A stretch of DNA of 64,000 nt from assembly GCA_016271365.2 (NCBI GenBank), contig CM057454.1, positions 459,573,501-459,637,500 on the forward strand. The letters are read 5' to 3'. The notes below the pieces were generated by a model. That model saw nothing but the letters and a program-made list of their open reading frames with translations, was not told the DNA's origin and searched no databases. The DNA comes from Neoceratodus forsteri (lineage: Eukaryota > Chordata > Ceratodontiformes > Ceratodontidae). This document shows, piece after piece, positions 1-11,985 of this stretch. Each line of letters opens with the position of its first letter. Position 1 is the first letter of the stretch. The translations under genes and the position numbers were made by a program.

Positions 1-3000
1 ATTACAGGCTTCATAGTTGTATACGTGGTTGTCATGGTTACTTGCCATCCTCAAACAGACAAAAGAGCTTAACATAAAATGCTTGTGTTTAGTATTTTTT
101 TATTATTATTATTACTTTGTTTTTCAGTTATATTGATTCATTTTCATTGTCTGATCTGGGAATCTGGAGGAGGAGTGGTAGTGGCGGTTCTGCAGCATGG
201 GATGAAATAAAATCAGCATCCTGTGTCCTGTGGTGTCTTCTGTACAGGTACATTATATGTCTGATGCGATCTATTAATTTTATGTCCATTTTTGTTTGTG
301 GCAGTGAGAGCGTTGCATTTAAAGAAAGCCTGTGTATGGGAATTGGGTGTGTGGTTGTGGCGGCAGTGAGGAGCAGGATGGTATGGATGAAAGGTCTGTA
401 CATTTTCTGCAATGGAGGTCAAGGAGAAATGATAAATAAATGACATTTTGCTTCTGAAGAGAGGGTAGTTAGGTGGGTGAGTATTTTAATGCTTAAGTGA
501 TCGGAACTATCAGTCTGAGGAGCACTGGTGGCGGCACTGTGTGAAATTCAGCTCCACGGAGATGCAGATGGTAGCTGTCTTGTATCCATTAGTACATCAG
601 CCGGCTTTTGAGGTGGCGGGAGCCATGACTCACGCCTGTGCCTTATAATACTGTGCTTTGGTTGATAATGTTTTATTTTATTTTTGAAATATGGTAGTTA
701 AAATCCTAGGTGATAGTTTGCCTTTATGGGGCATGGAGGACAGAACTTGTCTGGTTTGGGGACCAGGGCCTGCTTTGGTCAGTCGTCTGCTTAACGAGAA
801 GAAAACATGGTGGTTATCCCCTACAACCTTTCTGGTGCTTAGACATTCCTCACAGATGGGGTGATCCTCCATCCATCCTATTGCTCAATGCACGATTGCA
901 AACCTTGACTGCCAGAGGACAAGCCACATCCATTATAACACTGGCCAGTTTACTTTCTGCATCTCTAGAGGTCCGTCATGATCTCTGATCACTCCAAAAC
1001 TCTCAGGTAATTTTAACAACAAAATTTACATTGTTTCAGTTTTTCTTATCTAAAATAGCACACCTCGACTCAAAAACTTGTGCTAACCTTAAGACTTTCT
1101 AACATCTTTCTGCATGTTCTACAAAACATAACAAAAAAAGCTCTCCAGTGCATAGCCATGGGACACAAGCCAGGCAGGACCCTCCAGTAGCATCCTAGCT
1201 TATACTCCCTGGCTCGTCGGGGACCCTCAAGTAGCATCCCCACCAGCTAGCTACCTGAAGAACTGAACCCTGAACCCTCATGTAGCATCGGGCGCCAGGT
1301 TCAGGCAGCACTCTTAATCATGCCTCTCTACTGTCCCTGATTTCAGAGACATTCTGACTTTGCCTCAAATAAATTTCATTTTGCCTCTCTTCCAATTTGT
1401 GTTTCAGGGCAGTGAGCATTCTAAGCAGCATAATGGCAGATTCTTTTTATATAATGCCAGGAAACAAATGATCCACAAATGTGCTTATATTTATGATTAA
1501 ACAGCAATGCAGAACAGAAAAGGTAGGAACATCCCTCACTGCTGCTGTGTTGTTGCTGCTGCTGTTTTTGTGTTTTTTTAGCACTTATTACAAAATAAAA
1601 GTTTATGCAGTTGAATTCTGGTGCCAGATTCTTTCCATTCTGCATTTTTCTATAATATGCCTGCTTACACTGAGCCTTGCTCTACCAGCTCCCCGGATAA
1701 GTGTTACTGATTTAAGCCGGTCCCCAGTTAATGAATCTAGAGGGAATTGGTAGGCTCTCCTGAGCCTAATGCACTCTGTTTCTGGGATGGCTAGTCTGCT
1801 TTAGGGACGCAGGCTACAGGTGAGGTGGTGAAGGAGCTGGCTGCATTCAGCAAACGGGCTCAATTCCACACAGATGGTAGCCACCCCTCCTTACATACTG
1901 TAAGCCATGGGCAAGGCACTACCATATCAAATCTATGAGAGCCCATTATTTTACTCACTGGGATCTAAGCAGCGTTGTTTTCTCCTCTGGAGAGGTGATC
2001 CTTGGTCTCAGTTGGGTCACTGGCTTGCTGCACCCAGGTCTGCCAACTATTTGCAGAAGGCATTAGTCCCCATGATCATCAGGAAAGGGGTGGGAGTGCC
2101 ATTGTCTGCTTTTCTTGTGCAGAAAGCACACCCACGCCACACTGCAGACATCTTCTCCAAGCACCTTATCACTCCTCCACAGACTGCAGAGCACTGTACA
2201 ATTAGTAGTGCCTCATATCTCTCAGTTGCCATATTGTATACAGCAGCTATCATGAGAATTGTTCTCAGCCCTCCATGAGGCTCAGTAGATGTAACACAGG
2301 GGTGGGAGAGAGAATCTTTGGCTACATGGCCCCTGCAAAAGTCCCTGAAACACGTGACACCCTACTAAGGGCCAGGGCAGGCACTTTAGGGGTGCCCTGG
2401 ATTTGCATTAGGGGTGGTCTCCCCAACACACCATTTGTCTCCTCACACTGTTCCCAGGATCATTGTGGGAATGGCGTCCATCATGGGATGACATCAGATG
2501 GCGGCTCTCTTTAGTGGTCATTCTGCTCCAACTATGCTAGCCACAGTTGGGATCCCACACTGTACATGGCCAATGGAAACTGATGGCCACTCTAGGTCCT
2601 CAGACTATCAGCAATGTGCTGCCTGCAAGCACTAATGGTCATTGGGGCATAGGTGCTGACTCCATGGGCGCTGGGTTGCTCAAGCACCCAGTGAGTTGAT
2701 TGAAGTACCTCAATCTTTGAGGCATCCAAAATAAATGAGAATGGAACCTGGCCATAGGAAAGATACTACCTTCTTGTAGTGAGCACCTGAAAAGGTTTGT
2801 AAAAGGGATGCTCATTGTGTCCTTTCCCAGACTCATGCAGAAGACAGCCTACCTAGGATTGCAGAACCCAAAGCCAGCAGATGGCCGTTGAAGTGGCAGT
2901 ACTAGACATATGCAAGCCTCCATTGCCGTGGCATTGGGGAGGGGTACCTCAGGATATGGTTCATACCCTCTTTTCATCTTCATGCTGAGGCAGCATGACC

Positions 3001-3020
3001 TGGTGAGGTGAGTAGGGGAT
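1..3020. other. No supported gene; unclassified DNA
   Basis: Only short open frames occur, with no recognisable domain. There are local T-rich and A-rich tracts (about 90-125, 1120-1140) and a CTG/CTT-rich tract near 1540-1575. A motif containing CCCTC and GTAGCATC recurs three times between 1180 and 1290, suggesting a short degenerate repeat of about 50 bp. I cannot assign the rest to a known element. Confidence 0.5.
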
Positions 3021-3024
3021 AGGA

Positions 3025-3130
3025 ATCTGAGTTTTACAAGTTAAAACCCAGTCACAGCAGAGTGATTGTTGGATGACCTTGAGCAGTCAACCTCCTAGTA
3101 CCGCATCCCACCAATCTGGGCAAAGCAGCT
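3025..3130 (+). repeat. Possible MIR/CORE-like SINE fragment
   Basis: The stretch reads like the middle of a MIR-type tRNA-derived SINE: an AACCCAGTC-like box followed by GGATGACCTTGAGCAGTCAA, which resembles the conserved MIR 'GTGACCTTGGGCAAGT' core. No poly(A) or TSD is seen. The match is by eye and partial. Confidence 0.35.
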
Positions 3131-5127
3131 GAAACAGGGCCCCCAAAAAGCTGTTAACTTGGCAGGCCTACCCTGGGGAACTCAGTTACCAGTATAAGTG
3201 CTGTGACGGGGTTGCTGGGGTAGCTCGGTAATGCACGAGTATGATAATCCACTGGACCCCTGATTTTAGGAAACCACAGAACGCTTGGCTATTGGGCCCT
3301 ATACAGTTCAGGATGTAATTTTCCTAAATTTTAGGGATTGGTACCTGGTAGTGTCCATGATCACAGGAACACATCCACAGGAATAGGTGCCCTTCCCTCC
3401 GAAACATTGGGGAAGCATCGCGGCTGTGGGCCCCTGCACATCCCCATGCTCTTACTTACTCCTTCCCAACCAGAGAGCAATCTCAGGAAGGGACTCCAAA
3501 TCCGCTAACCTAAGTGTATGTCTGATTCTCATGCCCTTGTGATGGCTGCAGTTATAGCTTCACAGAATGGTTGGCAGAAATGGACTAGTCGGTCAACTTG
3601 GCCTGCATCGCTCACCCCTAACAGTCCCCGACCTTCTCTTCTGGATGGTTGTTGCAGGAGTCCATCACTCTTTCTGCAAAGAAGTAATCCTTCACATCCC
3701 TCATCAGCTGGCCCCTCCTGCTCCGTGCATGCCTGGAGGTTCTGTGTTTTGCCGTTGTACATTCATACACCATTTAGATGGCCAAAACCACAAGGGATAG
3801 CTGGGTTTGTGAACTCATAGCCCACAGAGATGTGTCTTAGGATGAACCAAGACAGCCAGTGAGCCTGGGTCAAAATATCTCCAGAGACAGACCTGTTGCA
3901 CCTGGGTTATGCCCTTATTACCCCATATATGTCTTACACTATATCTCTGGTCTATTATACTGTGATACTGCTATTTTGCACTAACATTATAGATTTAGCA
4001 CACATCGTATAAGCATGAGTGCTAGGAATGTGCTTTACTGCTAATATATGCTAATGTACTATGCATGGTTCATTAATACTTCATTATATTACATTTATCT
4101 GGATTATGTTTGTTTTTCATATATAGTTGACTTAATCACTGCTTAGATTCTTTGAAGGATCATCAGTGATCATTATGTACTTACTGTCATATAATTATAT
4201 GTATGTACACTCAGGCACATATGCCATGTGTAATATAGCTTTGTAAGCAATTCTCTATTTTTACTAACAAGAGACAGATTCCTTGTTTAGTCTATCATAT
4301 AAGCACATGTAGATTGGAAGTGTCAACATTTCTCTTTGTCTAAGGTTTATGCTTTAGAAGCATTATTTCTTATACTCATTAGTATTCTGTCTCTAAGTAA
4401 TTATCCAATAGAGAACGTATTGTGTATTACTGTTTATAGTTCAGAATCAATGTATATGGTTTTGGATATCAGTAAGCTAGTTCTTATCGTGGTATATAAA
4501 ACACTGTCTTGCCAGTTTCTCACTCTCTAGAAGCTCTCTAGAAGCTTAGTACGTACAAATAGACTGGCAAATCACTCTCATTAGTGATTTATCCTGCTTG
4601 ACTGTGAGTATAATAAAAATACTTTATTTACGACTACTTGTGAGTGTTATCTCTGGCTAACATTGTAGACATAGAACAAATCTGATTTATTACTTTAGCA
4701 ATTAGTCTTCTAACTTGACATTATGGTGACCGTGGTTAATGTTTGAATGTTAGTCAAAGTGACAGGTTAATTTCCTTTGTAAATTAACACACAGGGCAAT
4801 TAAAACCCAAGTGACAAGTAGCAGAACTTTTTTCTGTTTAAATCTATTTGGTCTGCTTTGATTCCCAGTGCATAACACATAGGTAGAAAGAGCTGTAGTA
4901 ATTACTTTTTGTTGTGTGTGTCTGGCACAGTTTTAAAGTAAGAACTGAATAGACAGATTTTACTTTCACCTGTGGGTCTGAATCCTAGTGAGTTATACTC
5001 ATTTAAGAAACCTACATCAGCCAAAGGCTGCCTGTGTGCTTTCAGGATTTGCGGTCCGAACGTACTTCTTGATCCACAGCTAGCTAAGGGTTACTAATTT
5101 AAATATTTTCATGTCTTAATTAATCTT
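3131..5127. other. No supported gene; AT-rich unclassified DNA
   Basis: No domain-bearing frame is present. From about 3960 to 5100 the base composition turns AT-rich with no evident repeat boundary. A weak resemblance to the CR1 3' region on the minus strand near 3650-3700 was too slight to annotate. Confidence 0.4.
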
Positions 5128-5475
5128 AGACCTGGTATTCACAAATGGTGATAGGGTTCTGACATCGAATTGGGGAACCACCCTGGGAAATAGTGACCAT
5201 TGCAGAGTATGGTTCCAAGGTAAACAGGACTGAGAACTCACACAATCTAAGCTAAAGGTCCTTGATTTCAGGAGGCAGACTTCACAAAATGAAGGCCTGC
5301 CTGAGGGACAATCTTAGTAACACAACAGAAGGGAAATGTCAAGAAGTGTTGGACAAGGTTGAAAGATGTAATAACCATGGTCACGCTGCAGTGTGCCCAC
5401 CAGGTCAGTAAGAATAAAAGAGGAGAAACCCACTATGGTTTTCCAAAGAGGTGGCAACCATGGTGAGAGAAAAGA
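5128..5475 (+). mobile_element. CR1 LINE, 5'-truncated, left part (split by DIRS)
   Basis: The + strand encodes the end of a CR1 apurinic-type endonuclease: a DLVFTNG-like segment, then a GNSDHC motif (the SDH catalytic block) near 5190-5205, followed by the LDFRR linker typical of CR1 ORF2. The frame is broken by stops. The sequence stops abruptly at the left end of the DIRS-like element and resumes at 11116 with the pre-RT linker and RT of the same strand, so this and 11116-14082 are read as one CR1 copy. No upstream endonuclease sequence is visible, so the copy is 5'-truncated. Confidence 0.75.
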
Positions 5476-5510
5476 AAAAATTACTCACCTTTAGTAATGT
5501 TGTTTCTCTA

Positions 5511-5665
5511 ATGGAGTCTTGCTATATTATGACAATTGCAGTTTGTCCCACCATTAGAACTGCTCCAGAGGTGAAAGAGTTAACTCCATTCTAAGAATGG
5601 AACTTAGAGCACAAGCTCTATTAGAGAAGCTCTGTCTGGGTTATTTCAAACCCAAACTGTCAGAT
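5511..5665 (+). repeat. DIRS left inverted terminal repeat
   Basis: About 155 bp that match, with a handful of differences, the reverse complement of 10956-11103. Shared blocks include TGCTATATTATGACAATTGC, GTTTGTCCCACCATTAGAAC and GGGTTATTTCAAACCCAAAC. The outer 35 bases (5476-5510) are unique to this end, as is normal for the two non-identical DIRS termini. Confidence 0.9.
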
Positions 5666-5951
5666 CTTACGAGCAAAAACTCACTAAGGTCTGTGTGGAA
5701 GCTGTAACCTACACTAGCCAACTGGCTACCTAAATATTAACACCCAATGCTGGTCCCAACACAAAATTCAAGTCAGAGGACCAAAAGTAATAGTATAATA
5801 TAATAATATGAGAAGTAATATAAGATAAAATAAAACACTCACTCCCAAAACCCCAAGAAGGGGTGGAAAATATGTAATGGGCATAACTAGTGCCCACACT
5901 AGGCTGCCCACCCCATACCCAAGCAGAAGTTCTGAGAGGGCAGGCTGGGAG

Positions 5952-6050
5952 GTCATAATATAGCAAGACTCCATTAGAAGAAACAAACATTACTAAGGTG
6001 AGTAATTTTTCTTCAAACAACATGAAGTCTTGCTATTATGACAATTGCAG
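5952..6050 (+). repeat. DIRS internal complementary region (ICR)
   Basis: The left half is the reverse complement of the element's left end, including the end-specific GGTGAGTAA block. After five T it continues into the reverse complement of the right end (CTTCAAACAACATGAAGTC). The ICR therefore matches the circular junction of the two termini. In the DIRS-1 model the ICR templates joining of the ends during circular DNA synthesis. It is also what sets the element boundaries at 5476 and 11115. Confidence 0.9.
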
Positions 6051-6102
6051 ACTATATAGCAGTACCTCCATGGAGGAGGGAGAACCTACTTAGGAATAGG
6101 CT

Positions 6103-7157
6103 CTAGTGCACAGCTGAGCCTAAATCGAGCATCTCTCCTGGCCTGGACATCCAGGGAGTAATGCTTGTGAAAGTGTGTACTATTTTCCAGGTAGCAGCTT
6201 GACATATCTCTATGATAGGATGTCTCTGGCAGCAGCTAGAGACGCGGCTGTACCCTCTGGTAGAATGAGCCCAAGGCCAGAGGGGGAATCTCCCCAGTTT
6301 CTGATAACAAATTGGATACAAGAGACAATCCACCTGGCAATTGATCTCTTAGTGGCAGGTCTCTTTCGACCTCACCATAAGTGAGAAAAGTTGGAGGATT
6401 CAACCTGTGACCCGTGGTACGCCTATATAGTAACTTAGGGCCCTCTTAACGCTCATAACTGTGTAATCTTCCTCTCACCAGAGGAGGAATGTTCAGTGAA
6501 AACACTGGAAGGAGATAGATTGGTTAAGATGGAAATCTGAAACCACCTTAGGCAAAACTTCCAGTTAGTCCTGAGGACTACCTTATCCCTGTGGAAAGAA
6601 ATAAAGTCAGTTTCTACTGACAAGGCTTGCAACTCACTTATGCATCTGGCAGAAGTGATAGCCACTAGGAAAACAGTTTTCCAAGTTATACTTAAGCTCT
6701 GCAGAAGACAGAGGTTCAAAAGGGGGTTGTATTAACTGGGCAATGCACATTAAGTCCCAGGCTGAACAGGATCCCTAAAAGGTGGATTAGTATGAAGTAA
6801 TCCTTTAAAAACTTGGAAATACAGGGTGAGCTGGAAAGAGAGATGGCTTTCCTGCAGAAACAAAAGCAGAGACAGCTGCCAAATGCACTTTCAGGGTAGC
6901 TGGTCTCAGGCCCAAAGAATTAAGATGGACCATATAGTCCAAAACAATGGGCAAATCAGCAGATTCCAGGGAAATATGTTTCCAGAACACCAAATGGAAA
7001 ACCTTTTCCACTTAGAATTATAAGTAGTTCCTAGTGGAAAGGCTTTCTTAGAAGCCTTTAGGATTTCAAGAAATACCCTGAGAAAGGTGTAGGTCAAAGG
7101 CCCTAACTCCTCAAGAGCCAGGCCTTGAGGTTGAGGGATTTGAGGTTCGGATACCAA
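6103..7157 (-). pseudogene. DIRS tyrosine recombinase (YR), frameshifted
   Basis: Minus-strand fragments form a DIRS-type recombinase. The N-terminal SAM-like part (about 7157-6805) contains LNSLGLRPATLKVHLAAVSA. The catalytic part (6719-6453) contains VAITSARCISELQALS, with the first catalytic Arg, and FHRDKVVLRTN. The C-terminal part (6333-6103) contains AHSTRG, the H-x-x-R box, followed by ICQAATWK. The catalytic Tyr sits in a KHYSLDVQ segment near 6145-6170, one frame away from the HSTRG frame. The shift coincides with a TT run (6164-6165) where an extra base would restore the frame. Recombinases of this class integrate the circular cDNA. Confidence 0.88.
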
Positions 7158-7218
7158 ACTCTCCCCATGGCACAGGTTAACAGGTGGATTCCTGGGGAGA
7201 CATAGGGGAGATGGACTG

Positions 7219-7720
7219 TTAGGGACAGAAGAAGTGGGTAACTAGGGCTGCCTGGTCTAATCTGGGGCAATCAGAATCACTCCTGCAAGGCTGGGATCTG
7301 ATTTTGACTAGCACCTTGAATAGGAGAGGAGGAAAAGCATAAAGAAACTCTTCCCAATCCAGGAGAGAAAGGCATCCAGGGGACTGAGCCCAACACTGGG
7401 GGCCTGCAACAGAACAGTGGAAGTTGGTGATTGTCTGGGGCTGCAAAAGATCTATCTGAGGGGTGCCCCATCTGGCAAAAACTATCCCCAGCACTTGAGG
7501 GTCCACAGAGACCATTCGTGGATATTCTGGAAATCTTCTACAGAGCATCCGCTAGGACATTGTCCTTTCCCGCTGGGGTGAACCTATGAGGGAAGTGTTC
7601 AGAGAATAGTCCATAGACCACAACTTCATTGCCCTCGATGCACAAGGCCAAGACCGAGTGCCCCCTGCTTGTTCATGTACCACATTGTTGTGGTGTTGTC
7701 TGTTCTGACTTGTACCACTT
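7219..7720 (-). pseudogene. DIRS RNase H and connector region
   Basis: The minus strand carries an RNase H signature near 7660-7717 (VRTDNTTTMWYMNKQGA, with its catalytic Asp), then ADALCRRFPEY near 7530-7556. This is followed by VDPQVLGIVFARWGTPQIDL, a segment characteristic of DIRS polyproteins between RNase H and the recombinase. Open stretches run to 7219, broken elsewhere. The domain would degrade RNA in the RNA:DNA hybrid during cDNA synthesis. Confidence 0.82.
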
Positions 7721-8239
7721 GTTCTGAACAGATGCAGAAAACACTTGAAGTGCTAAAAAGACAGCTCTGAGTTCCAGCAAATTGATGTGGAGCAGAGATT
7801 CCTGGGGACCATCACTCTGGAGTGGAGAGGTTGCCATGTGGGCTCCCACACCCAGGAGGGAAGCATCCGTGAGTGAGGGGTCAAAGAGTGAAACAGGGGA
7901 ATGAAGGGACCCCCAGTCTTAAATTGCTCTGATCCTGCCACCACTGGAGGGCCTGGATCAGGGTTCGGTCACTGGGACCAACTTGAAAGGGGGTCTCTTT
8001 TCTGAGACCAGAAGGCTCTCAGGTGAAACTGAATGTCCCTCATCTGAAATCTTGCTCCTTGCACTACAGCTGTGGATGCGGCCATGTGCCCCAGGAGCTG
8101 CAAGAAGTGTCTTGCTGGCTGAGAGACCGCAGAGTGAAGGAGGAGGCCAGAGCCACCAAGTTCTTTACCCTGTCTATGGGTAGAAAGGCTCTGGCCTGCT
8201 TTGTGTCCATTCTGCACCTATGAAGGTGAGCACCTGAAC

Positions 8240-8910
8240 TGGTTCCAGAACTGACTTTGGAAGATTTAGAAGAAGCCCAGGAGGTAAGCAACTGCTGGGT
8301 AACTTGCAGGTGAGATTTTACTGTTCTGTGGACTGGCCTACAATGAGCCAGTCATCCAGATAGGATAAACAACAATCCTCTGCCTCCTTAAATGAGCAAC
8401 TGCTACTGCCAGACATTTTGTGAATACCCTTGGGGCAGAGGTGAGGCCGAAGGGCATTGCTCTGAACTGGTAGAGACCTGAGGCAGTTCAATCTGAGGTA
8501 CTTTCGGTGGGAGCTCTGATTAGAACGTGAAAATAGGCATCCTTGAGATCCAGGGAGGCTAGCCAGTCCCCTGGCCTAGAGAGGGTAAAATCATTGTCAG
8601 AGTTACCATTCTGAACTTTGCTCAAAAGGTGTTTGTTCAGATATCTGAGGTCTAAAATGGGCCGCCATTCTCCTGACTTTTGGGGTAAGGAAATATCTGA
8701 GTACAGACCCTTGCCCTGGTGTAGGGGAGAAACCCTTTCTACAGCTCTGAGAGCCAGGAAGGTTGGAGACTTTGCTTCTAGAGTAAAGGTTTCTAGGAGT
8801 TTGCAGGTGGGAAAGACTTGATTCTCATCTTTGGGACCTTTTGAAGCTGGAGAACCAGACCCTGGCTTACTACTTCCAGGACCCACTTGTTCTGAAGTTA
8901 GAGACACCCA
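8240..8910 (-). pseudogene. DIRS reverse transcriptase
   Basis: The minus strand has the RT fingers/palm. GEWRPILDLRYLNKHL is followed by SLDLKDAYFHV (motif A, catalytic Asp) within the open stretch 8907-8488. The YLDDWLI active-site box (motif C) lies at about 8340-8362, with YLDD at 8351-8362. The order A then C on the minus strand, and a neighbouring recombinase instead of an integrase, place it in the DIRS group. A frameshift separates motif A from motif C. Confidence 0.9.
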
Positions 8911-8927
8911 GTTCTGAATGAAGTAAG

Positions 8928-10900
8928 CTAACCCGTTTCTACGGGTAAAGGAGAATTAGCCCTGGGCACCCCATCAGGGTGCCTGTTTGGCAGGTGCTTA
9001 GGCTGAGGGTGGGAGCAGGCCTCCCACACCCCATCTGCTCTGCTCTTCTGAAGAACCCCTCTGAGAATAAGCAGAGGAGGCCTGGGTTTGGTAAAAGGCC
9101 TGTGAAAAAGCCTACCCCTACCCCTGAGGTCTGCCTCTGAGGAGTGGCTTGCTGCTCCTTGGCTCTGGGCACTTTTATAGGTGGTCCTATATTCATCCAT
9201 TTTTCATATAATTTCTGTCTGCTCCCAAACAGAGAATTTCCCACCACAGGAAAATCCATAACCTTAGCCTGGGTATCCTGTGACAGGTTAGTACATCTGA
9301 GCCAGGCCAATCCTACGAAAAGCTACAGACGGGGCCATGACTCTAGAGGATAGCATCATTAAAACTACAGCAGCATGAAACTGCACCTTGATGCCTCAAT
9401 GCCATCAGCAGCCACCTGCTCCAGCTCAATAGCAAGTTGGCTAGAGGCCTGTTTGGCCAAAGCCATAACAGTGTCTCATCTAGATTTTTGATACCTTGCT
9501 GCATAAGCCATGTAATTTGCTTGCCTGAGTCCCAAGAACACTGCCATGTATTGTTTTTTTAGCCATGGCATCAATCTTCCTGGAACTTGTCAGAAGGATG
9601 GGGTCAGGGGATATTAGCTTTATCACAGGCTGTAGCCTGGAACCACACCAGTGTGACTACATTGCTGTGAAAGGAATTCTGTGTAGGACTCCTGACAGTG
9701 TACCTTCTGTCCATCTTTTTTATCCACAGGGAGGCACAGAATTAGAGTTTTAAAATTTTTATTGTTTGCTTCCTAAATGATTATGCAAAGGAATAGACAA
9801 TCTCCTAGACTCTGGTATATCCATCATTTTCTACAAAATCAGGTTCCTCTTGCTCATCCACAGCTTCCTCCAAAGGGAGCTGGAGGGTTTCAGCAACTTT
9901 TTGTAAAACATAAAAGTGAGAGAGGGACCAGAAGGCATAGGGGAGATTCCAAAGGTCTGTCTGGGGAGATGTCCGGTTCAATGGGCACACCTAGACCCTC
10001 CAAGTCACATTCATACTGTTCACAATCATCCTCTCCCTCCCTCTGGTTCATAAAACTCCTCAACATCATATTCTCTGAAGCAATGGAACCGATCGAACCG
10101 ACCTTTTACTAGACAGTGGCGGTTCGATGGAACCGGAGAAAGTGACTGGACAATCTGAATAGCTTGTTATCTCTGCAGCAGTTGGAGAAGGAATTTTGGC
10201 CCAAACCTGCTGATTTTCTTGTTCTCTTTACTGGGACTGGCCTCATCTGAGCCAGCTTTATGCTTGCCCGAGGAAGTCTCGCTCTTGGTCAGAGGGCACT
10301 TCTCCGTTCTGTTGGCAATCAACCTCGCTTGGCCATCCGGTCAGTGGGACTTTTGGCCTCTCATTCCCTGAGCCTGCCAACCTCTTTCCAGGGTGGCTGC
10401 AGGAAATTTTACAAATCTGGCAGTCTGAATTGAGGTGGTCAAACTCAGGACAATATACATATGGTGGTGTGGTCAGCCTTTGGCAAAGACTTCCCACAGA
10501 CATCACAGTGTTGAAACCCAGTGGGTCCGGTTTTTCTTTTGGTTTCTTTGAGATATATGCCAGCTCTAATCCAAAATCTTGCCCTTTTAACGCAGTGCTA
10601 GGTATGACACCCCTTTATCTCGGTTCCTAACCGTGAACACGGGTCTTGAAAACGAATGAAATCCATTTTTTTAGGAACCGATAAGAAACTGGGAACCGAC
10701 TCTAAAACCTCTAAATGTGTAACTTCAAGTTTAGTGAGCTGATCGTTCAAACCGAACCGATAATATTTACAAGTTCCACGAGAAATAAAACTAAAATTAC
10801 TTACTTATACCACAGACAGAGCTTGAACCGATCGTTTTGCGGTTAAAGTATTAATATTCTCGTTGATTTGAACCGAGAAAACACTGTTTGAACTGAGAAA
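8928..10900 (-). pseudogene. DIRS gag-like region, degenerate
   Basis: Upstream of the RT on the minus strand lie short open stretches (for example 9990-9805, 9310-8939, 10506-10258) without catalytic motifs. Position and composition fit the DIRS gag/capsid ORF; a segment with LPLEEAVDEQEEPDF resembles acidic stretches of such gag proteins. Between 10640 and 10900 the DNA repeats a short GAACCGA-type word several times, possibly a 5' regulatory repeat of the element. Assignment rests mainly on order. Confidence 0.55.
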
Positions 10901-10955
10901 TGAACCAGCAGTAGGAGAAATCTCCGAGCGACTGTTCAGTGAGGCGGAGTAAAGA

Positions 10956-11103
10956 ATCTGACAGTTTGGGTTTGAAATAACCCAGACAGAGCTTCAATAG
11001 AGCTCAGTGTTCTAAGTTCCATTCTTAGAATGGAGTACGCTTCACTCCGGAGCAGTTCTAATGGTGGGACAAACCGCAATTGTCATAATATAGCAAGACT
11101 TCA
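10956..11103 (-). repeat. DIRS right inverted terminal repeat
   Basis: Inverted partner of 5511-5665. The outermost 12 bases (to 11115, ending TTTGAAG) are end-specific and are also found in the ICR. Confidence 0.9.
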
Positions 11104-11985
11104 TGTTGTTTGAAGTGCAAAGCCTCTGAAAGTACAAGGAGTCAGGAAAGAGGCTGACAAAACAGAATATAAAGAAAAGCTAAAAGAGACAGGAACGTGA
11201 TAAAAGAAATGCCAAGGCACAGACAGAGGTAAGGATAGCTCAGGGAGCAAGAAGGGGTGACAAAATATTCTACAGGTACATGCAAGAGAAAAGGAGACTA
11301 AGGGAGACTTCTTTAGACCTCATGAAAAGGACAGGCAAACCCATGGAACATGACAGAGAAGGCAGAGGCACTCAATGAATACTTCTGCTCAGTCTTCACA
11401 CAGGAAGCAGATGGTAGCGTCCAACAGCAAGCAAGAAGAATATTCCACTTGAGGCAGAGACATGAGTCCCTTCACAGAGGAAAGGGTACTAGGGAAATCA
11501 AGTTAAAGGTTGAAAAGCTTATGGGACCAGATGGATACACCCAAGAATACTTAAGGAACTTGGGAAGGAACTAGCAGCCCCTTAGCAGTGATCTTCAACA
11601 AATCGTTGGAGAGCAGGGAGGTTCCAGAGGACTGAAAGAGGGCAACAGTAGTGCCACCCCACAAGAGCAGAAGCAAGTAAAAGCCAGGAAACTACCATCC
11701 AGTTAGTCTGACTTCAGTAGTGGAAAAATTGAAGGAGTCCCTACTGACGGAAAGATTTGTTGCATTTTTGGAGTGAAAGTGGTCAGCTTGATAAAGCAAC
11801 ACGGTTTCACAGCAGGAAGGTCATGCCAGACAAACCTGGTAGTTTTCTTCGACTGGGTCACCAGAACAGTGGATCAGGGTGGGCAGTGGATGTGGTTTAC
11901 CTGAACTTCAGTAAGGCGCTTGACCTCGGTTCAACACAGAACACTAACTCAATAAACTGAGAACATGGGAGTCGGGCAGCAGCAG

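Larger units (their letters stand above)
5476..11115 (-). mobile_element. DIRS-1-like tyrosine-recombinase retrotransposon, full length
   Basis: This 5640-bp element inserted into a CR1 copy without an obvious TSD, as expected for DIRS elements, which integrate as circles through a tyrosine recombinase. It has inverted terminal repeats (5511-5665 and 10956-11103), an internal complementary region (5952-6050), and minus-strand remnants of gag, RT, RNase H and recombinase in DIRS order. Its ends were fixed from the internal complementary region, which equals the reverse complement of the joined termini. Coding frames are broken by stops and single-base shifts, so this copy looks inactive, although its structural parts are all present. 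Confidence 0.9.

Noticed and set aside
117..443. 108-codon plus-strand frame
   Set aside because: No domain; overlapping antisense frames of similar length; composition like surrounding non-coding DNA.
3518..3820. 100-codon plus-strand frame and weak CR1-like resemblance
   Set aside because: No conserved motif; the resemblance to the CR1 3' region on the opposite strand is a few short words only.
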